Below, one piece after another: positions 26,322-34,679 of a stretch of 64,000 bases of DNA (within the stretch, counting starts at the first letter, position 1; each line of letters starts with the position of its first letter). The position numbers and the translations under genes were made by a program. Origin of the DNA: Alphaproteobacteria bacterium (GTDB lineage Bacteria; Pseudomonadota; Alphaproteobacteria; JAVJVX01). Below the pieces are notes generated by a model. That model made no database searches. It was not told where the DNA came from and worked only from the letters and a program-made list of their open reading frames with translations. The stretch lies in contig JAVJVX010000009.1 in NCBI GenBank assembly GCA_040220875.1, positions 124,001 to 188,000 on the forward strand. The letters are read 5' to 3'.

Positions 26322-27443
26322 TTATTTGGAAAGCACGATCTCCACACGCCGGTTCTGGGGCTCCCGCACGCCATCGGGTGTAGGGACCAGAAGGCTGGTC
26401 TCGCCCTTCGCGACAGTCGCGATATCCCCCACCCCGATCCCATTGGCAACCAGGAACTGGCGCACATTATCGGCCCGGCGCTGCGACAGGCCCATATTGT
26501 ACGCGGCCGGGCCCGAGGTGTCGGCATGGCCTGTCAGCACGATGCGGGTGATGCCGTGCTCGCCCGAAGCGGCGATCGCGTCGCGCAGGATTCCTTCGGC
26601 GTCGGAGCGGATATTGGCCCGGTCCCAGTCGAAAAAGACGATGAAGGTGGGAATTGTCTCGGGTTCTGACTCTGCCGGCGGTGGTGGCGGCGCCGGCGTG
26701 GCCACCGGCTGGGGAGCAGGCGCGGGCGCTTTAGGCGCGTTGAAATAGAACCGCAGTCCGGCAAATACGTTATGGGATTTGAATTCGCTGTCGAAGGCGC
26801 CCCCGCTGACGTCGGCCAGTTCAGGATCGGTGGTCGCGAAATAGCGGTAATCCGCGAAAAGATAAAGCTGTTCGGTGAGGGCGTAGGCGACACCCGCGAT
26901 GCCTTGATAGGCCAGGACATCGTCCGACGAGTCCGCAATCCGCGCGCCGAGTGCATCGGCGTCAAGCTTCACATCCGCGATGCCGATGCCGCCACCGACA
27001 TAGGGAACGAAATCGCGGCCGAGAGGCATGTCATAGAGGACATTGCCCATAACGGCAAAGGCCCGCATTTCACCGTCACCGCTCGTTGAAAGACCATTGA
27101 GGGAGCCCACCCCGGCAGCAACACCAAGGCCGTTGTCGTTTGTGATCTGGAGCCGGTCGATATCCGCTTCCCGATAACTCAGCTCGAGCTCGGTTCGAAA
27201 ATCGCCCCAGTCGTACCCCATATTTCCGAGAACGCCGAAGCCCGGATCGAACTCGCTCTCCACCGTAATGGAACCGGTATTGTCGGCGTCTTCCAGAAAG
27301 GTCGCACCGCCGCCAATTGCGCCATACAAACCGTCCGCAGCGGGCGCCGCCATATGGTCGTCAGCGGTCGCGCCACCTGCGCCGGCAGCGATGGTAAGGC
27401 CCGCGAACAGGGCCAGAACTGGTTGGTTGAGGCGGAGCGCCAT
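26322..27443 (-). CDS. OmpA-family outer-membrane protein
   Basis: A 373-residue protein with a signal peptide (cleavage near ATA-DD, about residue 28), an eight-strand-like OmpA beta-barrel (GLYGAIGGGATFLED, FVPYVGGGIGIADVKLD, LYLFADYRYFAT, HNVFAGLRFYF), a Pro/Ala hinge (about 235-260) and a C-terminal OmpA peptidoglycan-binding domain (FFDWDRANI, VLTGHADTSGPAAYNMGLSQ, RRADNVRQFLV, NRRVEIVL). It anchors the outer membrane to the cell wall. A GGAGGACATCC sequence fixes the ATG at 27443. It is divergent from the MalT-like regulator gene. Confidence 0.95.
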   Translation of the reverse strand: MALRLNQPVLALFAGLTIAAGAGGATADDHMAAPAADGLYGAIGGGATFLEDADNTGSITVESEFDPGFGVLGNMGYDWGDFRTELELSYREADIDRLQITNDNGLGVAAGVGSLNGLSTSGDGEMRAFAVMGNVLYDMPLGRDFVPYVGGGIGIADVKLDADALGARIADSSDDVLAYQGIAGVAYALTEQLYLFADYRYFATTDPELADVSGGAFDSEFKSHNVFAGLRFYFNAPKAPAPAPQPVATPAPPPPPAESEPETIPTFIVFFDWDRANIRSDAEGILRDAIAASGEHGITRIVLTGHADTSGPAAYNMGLSQRRADNVRQFLVANGIGVGDIATVAKGETSLLVPTPDGVREPQNRRVEIVLSK

Positions 27444-27659
27444 GGATGTCCTCCGGGGGAGAGATGTGGTTTCGTTATTTTGTACAGGATCGTGGCCTTT
27501 GTTGAAAGCCACCTGCCCCGTTCTTCCGGTTAAATTTCTGAATTTGATGCCTTTTTGCAACTTCACCCCCTAAAAAAATTCACCCCCCTCCAACCGAAAT
27601 GGGGTAGAAAATAACCAGGCGAGTCCCGGGCAAGTCATTGTGAACGGATCGGTGGTTCC

Positions 27660-30428
27660 ATGGTTTCGACGTTTGACACCATCGGCGACAGCCTTCTCGA
27701 TACCAAGCTTTACGCGCCACAATATGCCCATCCGCTGGTCCGGCGCTCCCGCATCGAGGCCCGGTTCGAGGAATGGCGCAGCCGCAGACTGCTGGTCGTC
27801 GAGGCGCCGGCCGGGTTCGGCAAGACCACGGTCCTGGCCCAATGGCGCCAATTCCTGATCGAAGGCGGTATCCCGGTTGCCTGGCTGTCCATCGACCGCG
27901 GAGACGCCGATCCGGTGCGCTTCTTTCGCTACGTGACCGCCGCGCTAGCGCGCCTGGATCTCAATCCGGGAAGTTCGGCCACCCGATTGCTGGGACAGGG
28001 GCAGCATGTGGCCATGGATGCCGTGGTCCACGCGCTGGCCAACGACATGGCCCGGGAAAGCCGGCCCTTTGCCCTCATACTCGACGATTTCCACCTTGCC
28101 GGCGACAAGGAGATTCCGGCTCTGGTGGACAGGCTGCTACACTTGGCCCCGCAGAATTTTCATCTGGCCATCGCCACCCGCGCGACCCCGCCCCTGTCCC
28201 TGTCCCGCTTGCGGGCCCACGGAACGCTTGCCGAGGTCAACGCGGTCGATCTCCGCCTTTCCGTAGACGAGGCCGATCAGTTTCTCAACACGCAGCGGAC
28301 TCTCGGGCTGTCCGAAGAACAGGTGGACGCGCTGGTCAGCCGGACCGAAGGTTGGGTCACCGGGCTCCAGCTCGCCTTTCTCTCTCTGCGCGATCGCGCG
28401 GATCGTGGCCAGTTCATTCGGTCCTTCTCGGGCAGCAACCGGGCCATCACGGATTACCTGAGTGACGATGTGCTGGCCACGCTGACACAGGAAGTTCAGG
28501 CTTTCCTGCTCGAAACATCCGTCCTCGAGCAACTTAACCACTCCGTCTGCGACGCCGTAACCGGGCGCGTCAACGGGCACACCCTGCTGAAATGGCTGGA
28601 ACGGGAAAATCTCTTTCTGATCCCGCTCGATGACGGACGGCATTGGTTTCGTTACCACCACCTCTTCGCCGATGTTCTCCGCCAGCGCCTCGCACGGGAC
28701 CGGCCCGAAATCATCCCCGGCCTGCACCGCCGCGCGGCCACGTGGTTCGAAGAGGCGGACATGCCCGAACTGGCCATCGGCCATTGGCAGGCGGCGGGCG
28801 ATATGGAGAGCGCCGCGGATCTTGCCGAACGGGTGGCCTATCCGCACCTTTTTGACGGCCGCAATGACGAGAGCGTCGGGGCGTGGCTGCGGATGTTCGA
28901 CAACACCGAGATATTGCGCCAGCGACCTATCCTGGCCATGTGCTATGCATGGATGCTGACCCGGGGGGCCAGGTTCTGGGACGCACAGGAACGGCTGCTT
29001 GAGGCCGAGTCTGCCCTTTTCTCCGAAAACCGTGGAGGCCTCGGCAAAAAAGAGGCCGAGGAAGTTTCAGGGCAGTTGCTGCAGATCCGGGCCGCGATCC
29101 AGATTCTTCATCAGGGCGATATGCCCGAAGCCGTCCGGAGCACCGAGGCGGCACTGAAGAAGGCAGCGCCCGCCGACGCCCTGTCCCGCGCGATCGCGGA
29201 ATTTGCCATGGGGCTGGCCTATCTGCTGATGGGCGACCCGGTCCCGGCCGCAAACGTCATGGAGCGCGCTCGGAAGGAAAGCGGCCGAGCGGATACGCCA
29301 TTTCATACGTCGGGCCTCACCGGATATTTTCATCTGTTGTCGAATACGTATCTTGGCCACACCGGCAAGGCCATGCACGCCGTGGAAGAACTGCTGCAGC
29401 ACTGGGAGGACCAGGGCCGCCCGCCGGTCCCGATGATGGGCCTCGCCCGGATGGGGCTGGGTCAGATTCACCTGAACCGGCTCGAGATCGGCGCCGCCGA
29501 GCCGCATATCGTGGACGGACTCGCCCTCGTTGATCTGGGCTACGAGAAGCTTGGCTATGTTTTCGGTCATCTGCTGCATGCTGAATTCCTGCGAGTGACC
29601 GGCCGGGCCGAGCGGGCAATCCAGGAAATCGAGAACGTCGTGCAGCATGCGGCCGATAACGAGATGTCCGCCCTGTCGCGCCTCGCGCGCGCGGTCCTGG
29701 CACGCCACTGGATCAGCGGCGGGTATACGGCCAAAGCTGCGGCCTGGGCGCGGGAGCGCGACATCTCTGTGCCGGAAAAACCGGATCTCGCCCAGGAAGC
29801 GGAAGGCCTGGCCCTGGCCCAATTGCAATTGCGGACGGGCCGCCCGGAACGCGCCCTGATGCTGCTTCGACGGCTCGAGGGGGCGGCCGAAAAAGCCTCC
29901 CGCCAAACCAGCCTGGTCGACATCCTCGTTCTTCAGGCTTTATGCCTCGATGCGCAGGGCCGGCGGGACGACGCTGTCGCGACAATCCGTCGTGCCCTGG
30001 AGACCGGAGAGGCAGCCGGGACGGCGCTGCCCTTCCTGCATGGCGGCGCGGGCGCGCTGGAATTGGTCGCGCTCGTCGGACGCCAGAACCGGCTGACCGA
30101 TACGCCGGTGGCACCGGATCTTGTCCGCCGCATTCGCGAGATTCAGAATGCCGCTGCCCTTGTCGCCTCGCAGCCCCGGCCTTCCCGCTCAACCGGTGCG
30201 GCACAGGCGCCGGATGAAAACTCCGGCTTCCCCTTTGAGGCGCTCAGCCATCGCGAAATAGAAGTTCTCGCGCTTATGGCAGAAGGATTTTCGAATCCCG
30301 AGATCGCCGACAGGCTGTTCGTGGCAAAATCCACGGTGAAGAAACATATCAACCATATTTACGCCAAGCTGGACGTGCGCAATCGTACCCGGGCGATTGC
30401 CCGGGCGCGTGAATACGCCCTGCTGTGA
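27660..30428 (+). CDS. MalT-type LuxR-family ATP-dependent transcriptional regulator
   Basis: A 922-residue regulator of the LAL/STAND type. An N-terminal NTPase has Walker A APAGFGKTT (residues 49-57) and a Walker B-like ALILDDFHL. A winged-helix region and a long TPR-like sensor domain follow (about 400-850). The LuxR helix-turn-helix is at the C-terminus: LSHREIEVLALMAEGFSNPE, then IADRLFVAKSTVKKHINHIY. Such proteins use ATP and an inducer to oligomerise and activate promoters. It lies divergent from the OmpA gene across a 216-bp gap with two TTCACCCCC copies (27562 and 27580), possible operator elements. The inducer is unknown. Confidence 0.95.
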   Translation: MVSTFDTIGDSLLDTKLYAPQYAHPLVRRSRIEARFEEWRSRRLLVVEAPAGFGKTTVLAQWRQFLIEGGIPVAWLSIDRGDADPVRFFRYVTAALARLDLNPGSSATRLLGQGQHVAMDAVVHALANDMARESRPFALILDDFHLAGDKEIPALVDRLLHLAPQNFHLAIATRATPPLSLSRLRAHGTLAEVNAVDLRLSVDEADQFLNTQRTLGLSEEQVDALVSRTEGWVTGLQLAFLSLRDRADRGQFIRSFSGSNRAITDYLSDDVLATLTQEVQAFLLETSVLEQLNHSVCDAVTGRVNGHTLLKWLERENLFLIPLDDGRHWFRYHHLFADVLRQRLARDRPEIIPGLHRRAATWFEEADMPELAIGHWQAAGDMESAADLAERVAYPHLFDGRNDESVGAWLRMFDNTEILRQRPILAMCYAWMLTRGARFWDAQERLLEAESALFSENRGGLGKKEAEEVSGQLLQIRAAIQILHQGDMPEAVRSTEAALKKAAPADALSRAIAEFAMGLAYLLMGDPVPAANVMERARKESGRADTPFHTSGLTGYFHLLSNTYLGHTGKAMHAVEELLQHWEDQGRPPVPMMGLARMGLGQIHLNRLEIGAAEPHIVDGLALVDLGYEKLGYVFGHLLHAEFLRVTGRAERAIQEIENVVQHAADNEMSALSRLARAVLARHWISGGYTAKAAAWARERDISVPEKPDLAQEAEGLALAQLQLRTGRPERALMLLRRLEGAAEKASRQTSLVDILVLQALCLDAQGRRDDAVATIRRALETGEAAGTALPFLHGGAGALELVALVGRQNRLTDTPVAPDLVRRIREIQNAAALVASQPRPSRSTGAAQAPDENSGFPFEALSHREIEVLALMAEGFSNPEIADRLFVAKSTVKKHINHIYAKLDVRNRTRAIARAREYALL

Positions 30429-30467
30429 CAGGCCCCGGGTGCCGGGCGGCAGCCTGAACGCCGCTCG

Positions 30468-30920
30468 TCATTCCTGCATGGACTTCAGGTATTCAGCGAG
30501 ATTCAGAATACGCCCGCGGGCTATGAGTTCGGCCGTGGGGTTCTCGACCCCGCCGCTGCCCCGCCGGTATCGCCAGCCCCAGACCGGCATGTCGCGAGAG
30601 CCATGGACCATCACATCGGCCCGCCCGTCGATAACGCGAACGACATGCTCCCACGGAAACTGACCGTTATTTCTTTTCGCCAGCGTCGTCAGGTCCGACG
30701 GGTCATCGGTCAGATACCCCTTGAGCAGGCTGGGAACAGGCCCCTCGCCCTTGCCATCCATGCCGTGGCAGGTGGCGCAGCTGTTGACGTATTCCCGCTC
30801 GCCGGAGGCCGCGGGATCATCGTCTGCCGCCTGCACCCGGGCGGTCGCTCCGAGTGCAAGGCAGAACATGGCGAGACTCAGGGCTGTCGCCCCCATCGCT
30901 GCCGAGCGCCTATTTGTCAC
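30468..30920 (-). CDS. Monohaem cytochrome c, second of a paralogous pair
   Basis: A 150-residue periplasmic class I cytochrome c. A signal peptide covers about residues 1-31 (ending VQA). The haem motif is CATCH, followed by GMDGKGEG. A Met-Pro motif (SRDMPVWGWRY) likely supplies the axial ligand. The start is GTG at 30920, overlapping the upstream cytochrome gene by 11 bp. It shares the HGxR(E/D)MPVWG signature and general layout with its neighbour, so the two probably arose by duplication. Role inferred: electron transfer to a terminal oxidase or dehydrogenase not encoded here. Confidence 0.92.
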   Translation of the reverse strand: MTNRRSAAMGATALSLAMFCLALGATARVQAADDDPAASGEREYVNSCATCHGMDGKGEGPVPSLLKGYLTDDPSDLTTLAKRNNGQFPWEHVVRVIDGRADVMVHGSRDMPVWGWRYRRGSGGVENPTAELIARGRILNLAEYLKSMQE

Positions 30921-31365
30921 GTTGGATATTCTCCAGATAGAGGATCAGCGACAGGATCCGGCCGCGCACTTGCGTTTCCCGGTGAGGGCCGGCCGCCTCT
31001 TCCTTGAAGCGATCACCCCAGACGGGCATTTCGCGGGTGCCGTGGACACCGATCTCATCCCGGCCGTCGATCGTCCGGTAGATGCGCATGAAGGGGAAAT
31101 TCCCGTCATTCCCGATCGAAAGGGCCGTCAGGTCTTTCGGCTTTACGCTGAGGTAATTGGCAACCGGCCCTTCGCCGCGCCCGTCCGCGCCGTGACAGCC
31201 GCCACAATAGGCTCGATATTCGCTCTCGCCGACCGTATCGGCCGTCTCGGCAGCACTCGCCGTGGCAAGCGGGAAGAGAAGGGCCACCAGGAGCGCCGCG
31301 CCGCGGCAAGCGGTCCGGGTCATCCGGTCACGGAAATTGCGGGAGAGCCTGAATTGACAGGTCAT
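30910..31365 (-). CDS. Monohaem cytochrome c, first of a paralogous pair
   Basis: A 151-residue periplasmic cytochrome c. The ATG at 31365 is chosen because GGAGG lies 6 bp upstream; this gives a rather long N-terminal region before the hydrophobic signal core (LLVALLFPLATASA). An internal ATG at 31323 is an alternative. The haem motif is CGGCH followed by GADGRGEG, and TREMPVWGDRF carries the probable Met ligand. It is the first gene of a two-gene operon and is preceded by a good FNR/FixK-like box centred 62 bp before the ATG. Confidence 0.92.
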   Translation of the reverse strand: MTCQFRLSRNFRDRMTRTACRGAALLVALLFPLATASAAETADTVGESEYRAYCGGCHGADGRGEGPVANYLSVKPKDLTALSIGNDGNFPFMRIYRTIDGRDEIGVHGTREMPVWGDRFKEEAAGPHRETQVRGRILSLILYLENIQRDK

Positions 31366-31420
31366 AACCAACCTCCATCTCTATTTCGGCTGACTATGAG
31401 GCAGAGCACTCGGGCGTCCC

Positions 31421-31434
31421 TTGACCTGCGTCAA
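31421..31434. promoter_or_regulatory. FNR/FixK/Anr-like box upstream of the cytochrome pair
   Basis: TTGACCTGCGTCAA, a TTGAC-N4-GTCAA palindrome matching the CRP/FNR-family consensus (TTGAt-N4-aTCAA, or TTGAC-N4-GTCAA for some members). If an activator sits at -41.5, transcription would begin near 31386, leaving about 20 nt with a GGAGG ribosome-binding site before the ATG at 31365. The spacing is as expected for low-oxygen activation; no experimental support. Confidence 0.6.
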
Positions 31435-31488
31435 GGAAAGGGATCGCTATGCGAGGGGGTAGCGCGGGATCGGCCGGGCCAGCGCGCG

Positions 31489-31565
31489 TGGCGCGCCCTC
31501 CAGGATTCGAACCTGGGACCTACGGCTTAGAAGGCCGTTGCTCTATCCAACTGAGCTAAGGGCGC
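31489..31565 (-). tRNA. tRNA-Arg (anticodon TCT)
   Basis: A 77-nt cloverleaf on the minus strand: GCGCCCT pairs with AGGGCGC, discriminator G and encoded CCA. The anticodon loop CTTCTAA carries TCT; the T-arm is CCAGGTTCGAATCCTGG. It lies between the cytochromes and the NDUFS4-like gene. Confidence 0.96.
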
Positions 31566-31573
31566 CCGCGCGT

Positions 31574-31852
31574 TTACCTGAAATTGTCGGCATAGCTCTT
31601 GAGCCGCGGCGTTGGCCGCTTCACTTCGTCGGCAACATAGGCATACCCCTCACGCTCCGCAAAGGCGATAGCCTCTTCCCTGCTGGGAAAGCGCAGCCTG
31701 ACCTGCTGGGTCGTGTCGGCCGAACTCGTCCAGCCCATCAGCGGGTCCTGCGAACGCGGTCGCTCGGGAACGAATTCGGCCACCCAGTGACCCGTCTGGG
31801 CCTTCCCCGATTGTGTCGCCGTGCGGGCGGGTGCGTAGATATGAAGCTTCAT
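31574..31852 (-). CDS. NADH dehydrogenase accessory subunit, NDUFS4 (18 kDa) homologue
   Basis: A 92-residue protein of the ETC complex I subunit family (mitochondrial NDUFS4/AQDQ). Recognised from KLHIYAPARTATQSGKAQTG, WVAEFVPE, GWTSSADTTQQVRLRFPSRE and EAIAFAEREGYAY, ending RLKSYADNFR. In alphaproteobacteria it is a supernumerary subunit on the peripheral arm of complex I and is usually encoded away from the nuo operon, as here. The ATG at 31852 leaves the coding region free of the adjacent tRNA-Pro. It sits between tRNA-Pro and tRNA-Arg on the same strand, so the three could share a transcript. Confidence 0.92.
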   Translation of the reverse strand: MKLHIYAPARTATQSGKAQTGHWVAEFVPERPRSQDPLMGWTSSADTTQQVRLRFPSREEAIAFAEREGYAYVADEVKRPTPRLKSYADNFR

Positions 31853-31886
31853 CTTCCATTGTCCAAGACTGACCGACTCCACGTCC

Positions 31887-31963
31887 TGGTCGGGGCGCCC
31901 GGATTCGAACCGGGGGCCTCCTGCTCCCAAAGCAGGCGCGCTACCAGGCTGCGCCACGCCCCG
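31887..31963 (-). tRNA. tRNA-Pro (anticodon TGG)
   Basis: A 77-nt cloverleaf on the minus strand: CGGGGCG pairs with CGCCCCG, discriminator A and encoded CCA. The D-arm is GCGCAGCCTGGTAGCGC, the anticodon loop TTTGGGA carries TGG, and the T-arm is CCCGGTTCGAATCCGGG. Confidence 0.96.
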
Positions 31964-32110
31964 TGGAGACGCGGATACGGGCGAAATCTAGGGAGTAAGC
32001 CGCCTGACGGCAACCTTCCTGATAGGCCCCGAAGGCTCGCCACCTTCCTCGCCTGCCGGACCGGCCTGAGCCCGGTTTCCAGCATCATTTTTTGCCGCTA
32101 TACCAGCCCC

Positions 32111-32887
32111 ATGAGCGAGCTTTCCGCCGATCGCCTGCAATCTCTTGCCAAGGCCCTGCTGCCGATCGTCCGCGAAGCCGGGGCCGCGATCATGGCGCAT
32201 TACGGCCGGAAACCGGATATCCGGACCAAGGCGGATCAATCCCCGGTGACCGTGGCGGACCACGCCGCCAATGATCTCATCACGGCGCGACTTGCCACGC
32301 TTGCCCCGGATTTGCCGATTATCTCAGAGGAAGGGCCGCTGGATTCGACCGGCATGGATCTCGCTCAGCCCTTTTTTCTGATCGACCCTCTCGACGGAAC
32401 CAAACAGTTTATCGACGAGATCCCTGAGTTTACCGTCAATGTCGCGCTGATCGAGAATCGGCTGCCGCGCTTGGGCGTCATTCAACTCCCCGCCCTCGAG
32501 GCGATCTACTGGACCGCCGGCGACGGGCACGCCTGGCGGCAGCTCGGAGATGAACCGCCCCAACCCATTCACTGCCGCAAATCTCCCGAAGGAGGGGCCA
32601 CCGCCGTGGTCAGCCGCTCGCATTTCGATGACGAGACCAGGGCCTATCTTGCCCGGGCCTCAGCGACCAGCTCCGTAACGGCGGGATCATCCCTGAAATT
32701 CTGTCGGCTGGCGGAAGGTACTGCCGACATCTACCCCCGGTTCGGGCCCACATTCGAATGGGACATTGCGGCCGGTCACGCGATACTGTTGGCGGCCGGT
32801 GGCTCATTGAGCGCCTGGGATGGCGGTTCGCTGAGCTATGGCAAGCCGGGCTTCCGCAATCCGGGATTTGTTGCAACCGGACTTTAG
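32111..32887 (+). CDS. cysQ: 3'(2'),5'-bisphosphate nucleotidase
   Basis: A 258-residue Mg-dependent phosphatase of the inositol-monophosphatase superfamily. The motifs are ISEEGP (metal-binding Glu), DPLDGTKQFI and EWDIAAGHAILLAAGG. The TKQF context after DPLDG and the length point to CysQ, which removes the 3'-phosphate of PAP from sulfate assimilation, rather than SuhB. The ATG at 32111 starts MSELSADRLQSLA; in-frame codons further upstream run through the tRNA genes and are not coding. Confidence 0.94.
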   Translation: MSELSADRLQSLAKALLPIVREAGAAIMAHYGRKPDIRTKADQSPVTVADHAANDLITARLATLAPDLPIISEEGPLDSTGMDLAQPFFLIDPLDGTKQFIDEIPEFTVNVALIENRLPRLGVIQLPALEAIYWTAGDGHAWRQLGDEPPQPIHCRKSPEGGATAVVSRSHFDDETRAYLARASATSSVTAGSSLKFCRLAEGTADIYPRFGPTFEWDIAAGHAILLAAGGSLSAWDGGSLSYGKPGFRNPGFVATGL

Positions 32888-32924
32888 GTTTTCCGCTTTG
32901 AGTTTTCCACTTTGGGTTTTCCGG
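32888..32924. repeat. Tandem repeat, 14-bp unit, about 2.6 copies
   Basis: GTTTTCCGCTTTGA (32888-32901), GTTTTCCACTTTGG (32902-32915), then GTTTTCCGG. It starts one base after the cysQ stop codon. Non-coding; no spacer structure. Confidence 0.75.
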
Positions 32925-32943
32925 CGAAAATTGGGGCCGGGAC

Positions 32944-32983
32944 GATAGCGGGCTTTCCAGGGGGGCAGGAAAGACCCGCTATC
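32944..32983. repeat. Long stem-loop between convergent cysQ and hsp20
   Basis: GATAGCGGGCTTTCC (32944-32958) and GGAAAGACCCGCTATC (32968-32983) form a 15-bp stem with a single bulged base and a 9-nt purine-rich loop. No T tract follows on either strand, so it is not a standard rho-independent terminator; it may stabilise 3' ends or be a dispersed palindromic repeat. Confidence 0.6.
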
Positions 32984-33081
32984 TAGCGGTACCGGCCGCG
33001 GCGTCTGGGGGGAGCCGCCTCGGGGGTTGCCGGTCCGTATTCTGTCTTCAGGCCCCGCCCCGGTTTGATCATCGCACCGGG

Positions 33082-33582
33082 TCAACCGACAGGAATCTGC
33101 TTCACTTTCTCTTTTGCCTGGGGCGTTTTTGGAAGTCTGACCGTCAGAACTCCTTTCTTGAGTTCCGCCTTGGATTTATCGACGTCCACATCGGCCGGCA
33201 AAAGAACGGAGCGTTGAAAGGCACCAAATACGCGCTCAAGTTTCTGTATCTCCTTGTCGCCTTCCTCTCTGGTCTCCTTCTCCGTTTTTCCCCTGACCGT
33301 CAGAACGCCATCGCTGTAACTCAATTCGATGTCCTTCTCATCGACTCCCGGCAAATCCATCCTGATTTCAATCGAATCATCATCCTCGAGCATGTCCATG
33401 CGGGGAAGAAACGGGCCGGCGGCAAGCCATCCGCCCTCCTCCTCCTCCCGGCCCGGCCCGGGCGTGAATTCGTCGAACAATTGCTCCATCTGGCGGCGCA
33501 GTGCGCCGAAAGGCTGGTGTCCCCAGAACCCCGGCATAAAGTGACGAGAAGGTAGTGTTCTTTGCTCGGATCTCTTGACCAT
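33082..33582 (-). CDS. Hsp20-family small heat-shock protein
   Basis: A 166-residue chaperone with a central alpha-crystallin domain (MDMLEDDDSIEIRMDLPGVD, ELSYSDGVLTVRGKTEKETR, the A-x-x-x-G-V-L box as KAELKKGVLTVRLPKT) and a C-terminal I-x-V-like tail. The N-terminal GALRRQMEQLFDEF motif is typical. The ATG at 33582 follows GGAGAAA. It is divergent from a universal stress protein gene across a 199-bp region with an FNR-like palindrome, suggesting co-regulation under low oxygen as well as stress. I do not see a clear ROSE-type thermometer. Confidence 0.94.
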   Translation of the reverse strand: MVKRSEQRTLPSRHFMPGFWGHQPFGALRRQMEQLFDEFTPGPGREEEEGGWLAAGPFLPRMDMLEDDDSIEIRMDLPGVDEKDIELSYSDGVLTVRGKTEKETREEGDKEIQKLERVFGAFQRSVLLPADVDVDKSKAELKKGVLTVRLPKTPQAKEKVKQIPVG

Positions 33583-33689
33583 TGCTTTCTCCACTCAAAG
33601 ACCGCCGTGGGAAATTGCCTCGCGGCTACTGAAGGAGACGTCAAGCCGGAGGGCTGTGTCGGATTTTGCCGGATACGGCCCTTGCGACA

Positions 33690-33703
33690 ATGACCTAGGT
33701 CAA
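33690..33703. promoter_or_regulatory. FNR-like palindrome between hsp20 and usp
   Basis: ATGACCTAGGTCAA: TTGAC-CTAG-GTCA read on the minus strand, one base short of a full TTGA-N6-TCAA site; its core TGACCTAGGTCA is a perfect 12-bp palindrome. It is centred 85 bp before the usp ATG and 114 bp before the hsp20 ATG and resembles the box before the cytochrome pair. Confidence 0.5.
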
Positions 33704-33781
33704 GGCAGAATGGCCTCGAAGCTGACGAGCAACGCAAACACCTAACACTGCAGTCACAACGGTTTCGGGAGCCGCGTTCAG

Positions 33782-34621
33782 ATGTCCGTCGTCCTGGCCC
33801 TTGCGATCGGCGCCAAGTCAGATCGCCGCGTTATCGAAACGGCGGCCCAGCTTGCGATCAAGCTCGGTGGGGTGCTGGACGTTCTGTTCGTGCACCAGGA
33901 CCCGTCCCGGACCCTTCCCTTCACGGCCGAAGGATTGAGCGGCGCGGTGATGGAAGAGGTGCAGTCCGCCGTGCTGAAGGAGAACGAAACCCGGCAGCGG
34001 ATAGCGCGGGCGGCTTTCGAGGATATCCGCGACAGCATCGCCAAGGACGCGGACCTGCCTTGCGACTGGCAGGAAATCACCGGCGAAGAAGGCGAAGCGC
34101 TGGGGCACGTCGGGCTGCTTTCAGATCTCATCGTTATGGCCCAGCCCGGCCAGAACGCTGTCTCCATCGGCCAGCGCGCAAACCTCGAGGCGGCCCTGAT
34201 GGATACCAAGCGCCCGGTTGTTCTCCTGCCGGCGGATCTGCAGCCGGCGAAACAACCTCACACGATCCTGGTCGCCTGGAATGAAACCCCCGAATCGGCC
34301 ACGGCACTCACCAGTGCCCTGCCCCTACTTGAGGAGGCTAAAAAGGTCGTGGTCGTAACCGTCTCCAACGGCAACCGGGATATCTCCCCGGACGGACCGG
34401 TGAACTACCTCAAACGTCACGGGATAGACGCAAGCCCTGTCACCCTCAACGGTGAGCGCAGCGCGACTGAAGAGCTTTTGCTGAAGGCAATTTCCGATCA
34501 TGGCGCCGATATGCTCGTGATGGGGGCCTATTCCCATAGCCGGATGCGTGAGTTCTTTTTTGGCGGGGTGACGGAGTACATGATCTCTCATGCACCGGTC
34601 CCCGTGCTGATCGCCCACTGA
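33782..34621 (+). CDS. Tandem-domain universal stress protein
   Basis: A 279-residue protein with two UspA domains (about 1-150 and 155-279). The second ends DMLVMGAYSHSRMREFFFGG, a variant of the ATP-binding G-2x-G-9x-G motif in which the second Gly is Ser; the first has VMAQPGQNAVS and no good motif. So ATP binding may be weak. Cytoplasmic stress and low-oxygen survival factor by family. It is divergent from hsp20 and upstream of an O-methyltransferase gene. Confidence 0.92.
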   Translation: MSVVLALAIGAKSDRRVIETAAQLAIKLGGVLDVLFVHQDPSRTLPFTAEGLSGAVMEEVQSAVLKENETRQRIARAAFEDIRDSIAKDADLPCDWQEITGEEGEALGHVGLLSDLIVMAQPGQNAVSIGQRANLEAALMDTKRPVVLLPADLQPAKQPHTILVAWNETPESATALTSALPLLEEAKKVVVVTVSNGNRDISPDGPVNYLKRHGIDASPVTLNGERSATEELLLKAISDHGADMLVMGAYSHSRMREFFFGGVTEYMISHAPVPVLIAH

Positions 34622-34679
34622 GTCGGCGCAACAATATCCCCTGCTATCTCTACGCATACGTTCCACGAGGGATTTAACC

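Noticed and set aside
31538-32110. N-terminal extension of the cysQ reading frame
   Set aside because: The upstream part of the frame runs through tRNA-Arg, the NDUFS4-like gene and tRNA-Pro in antisense.
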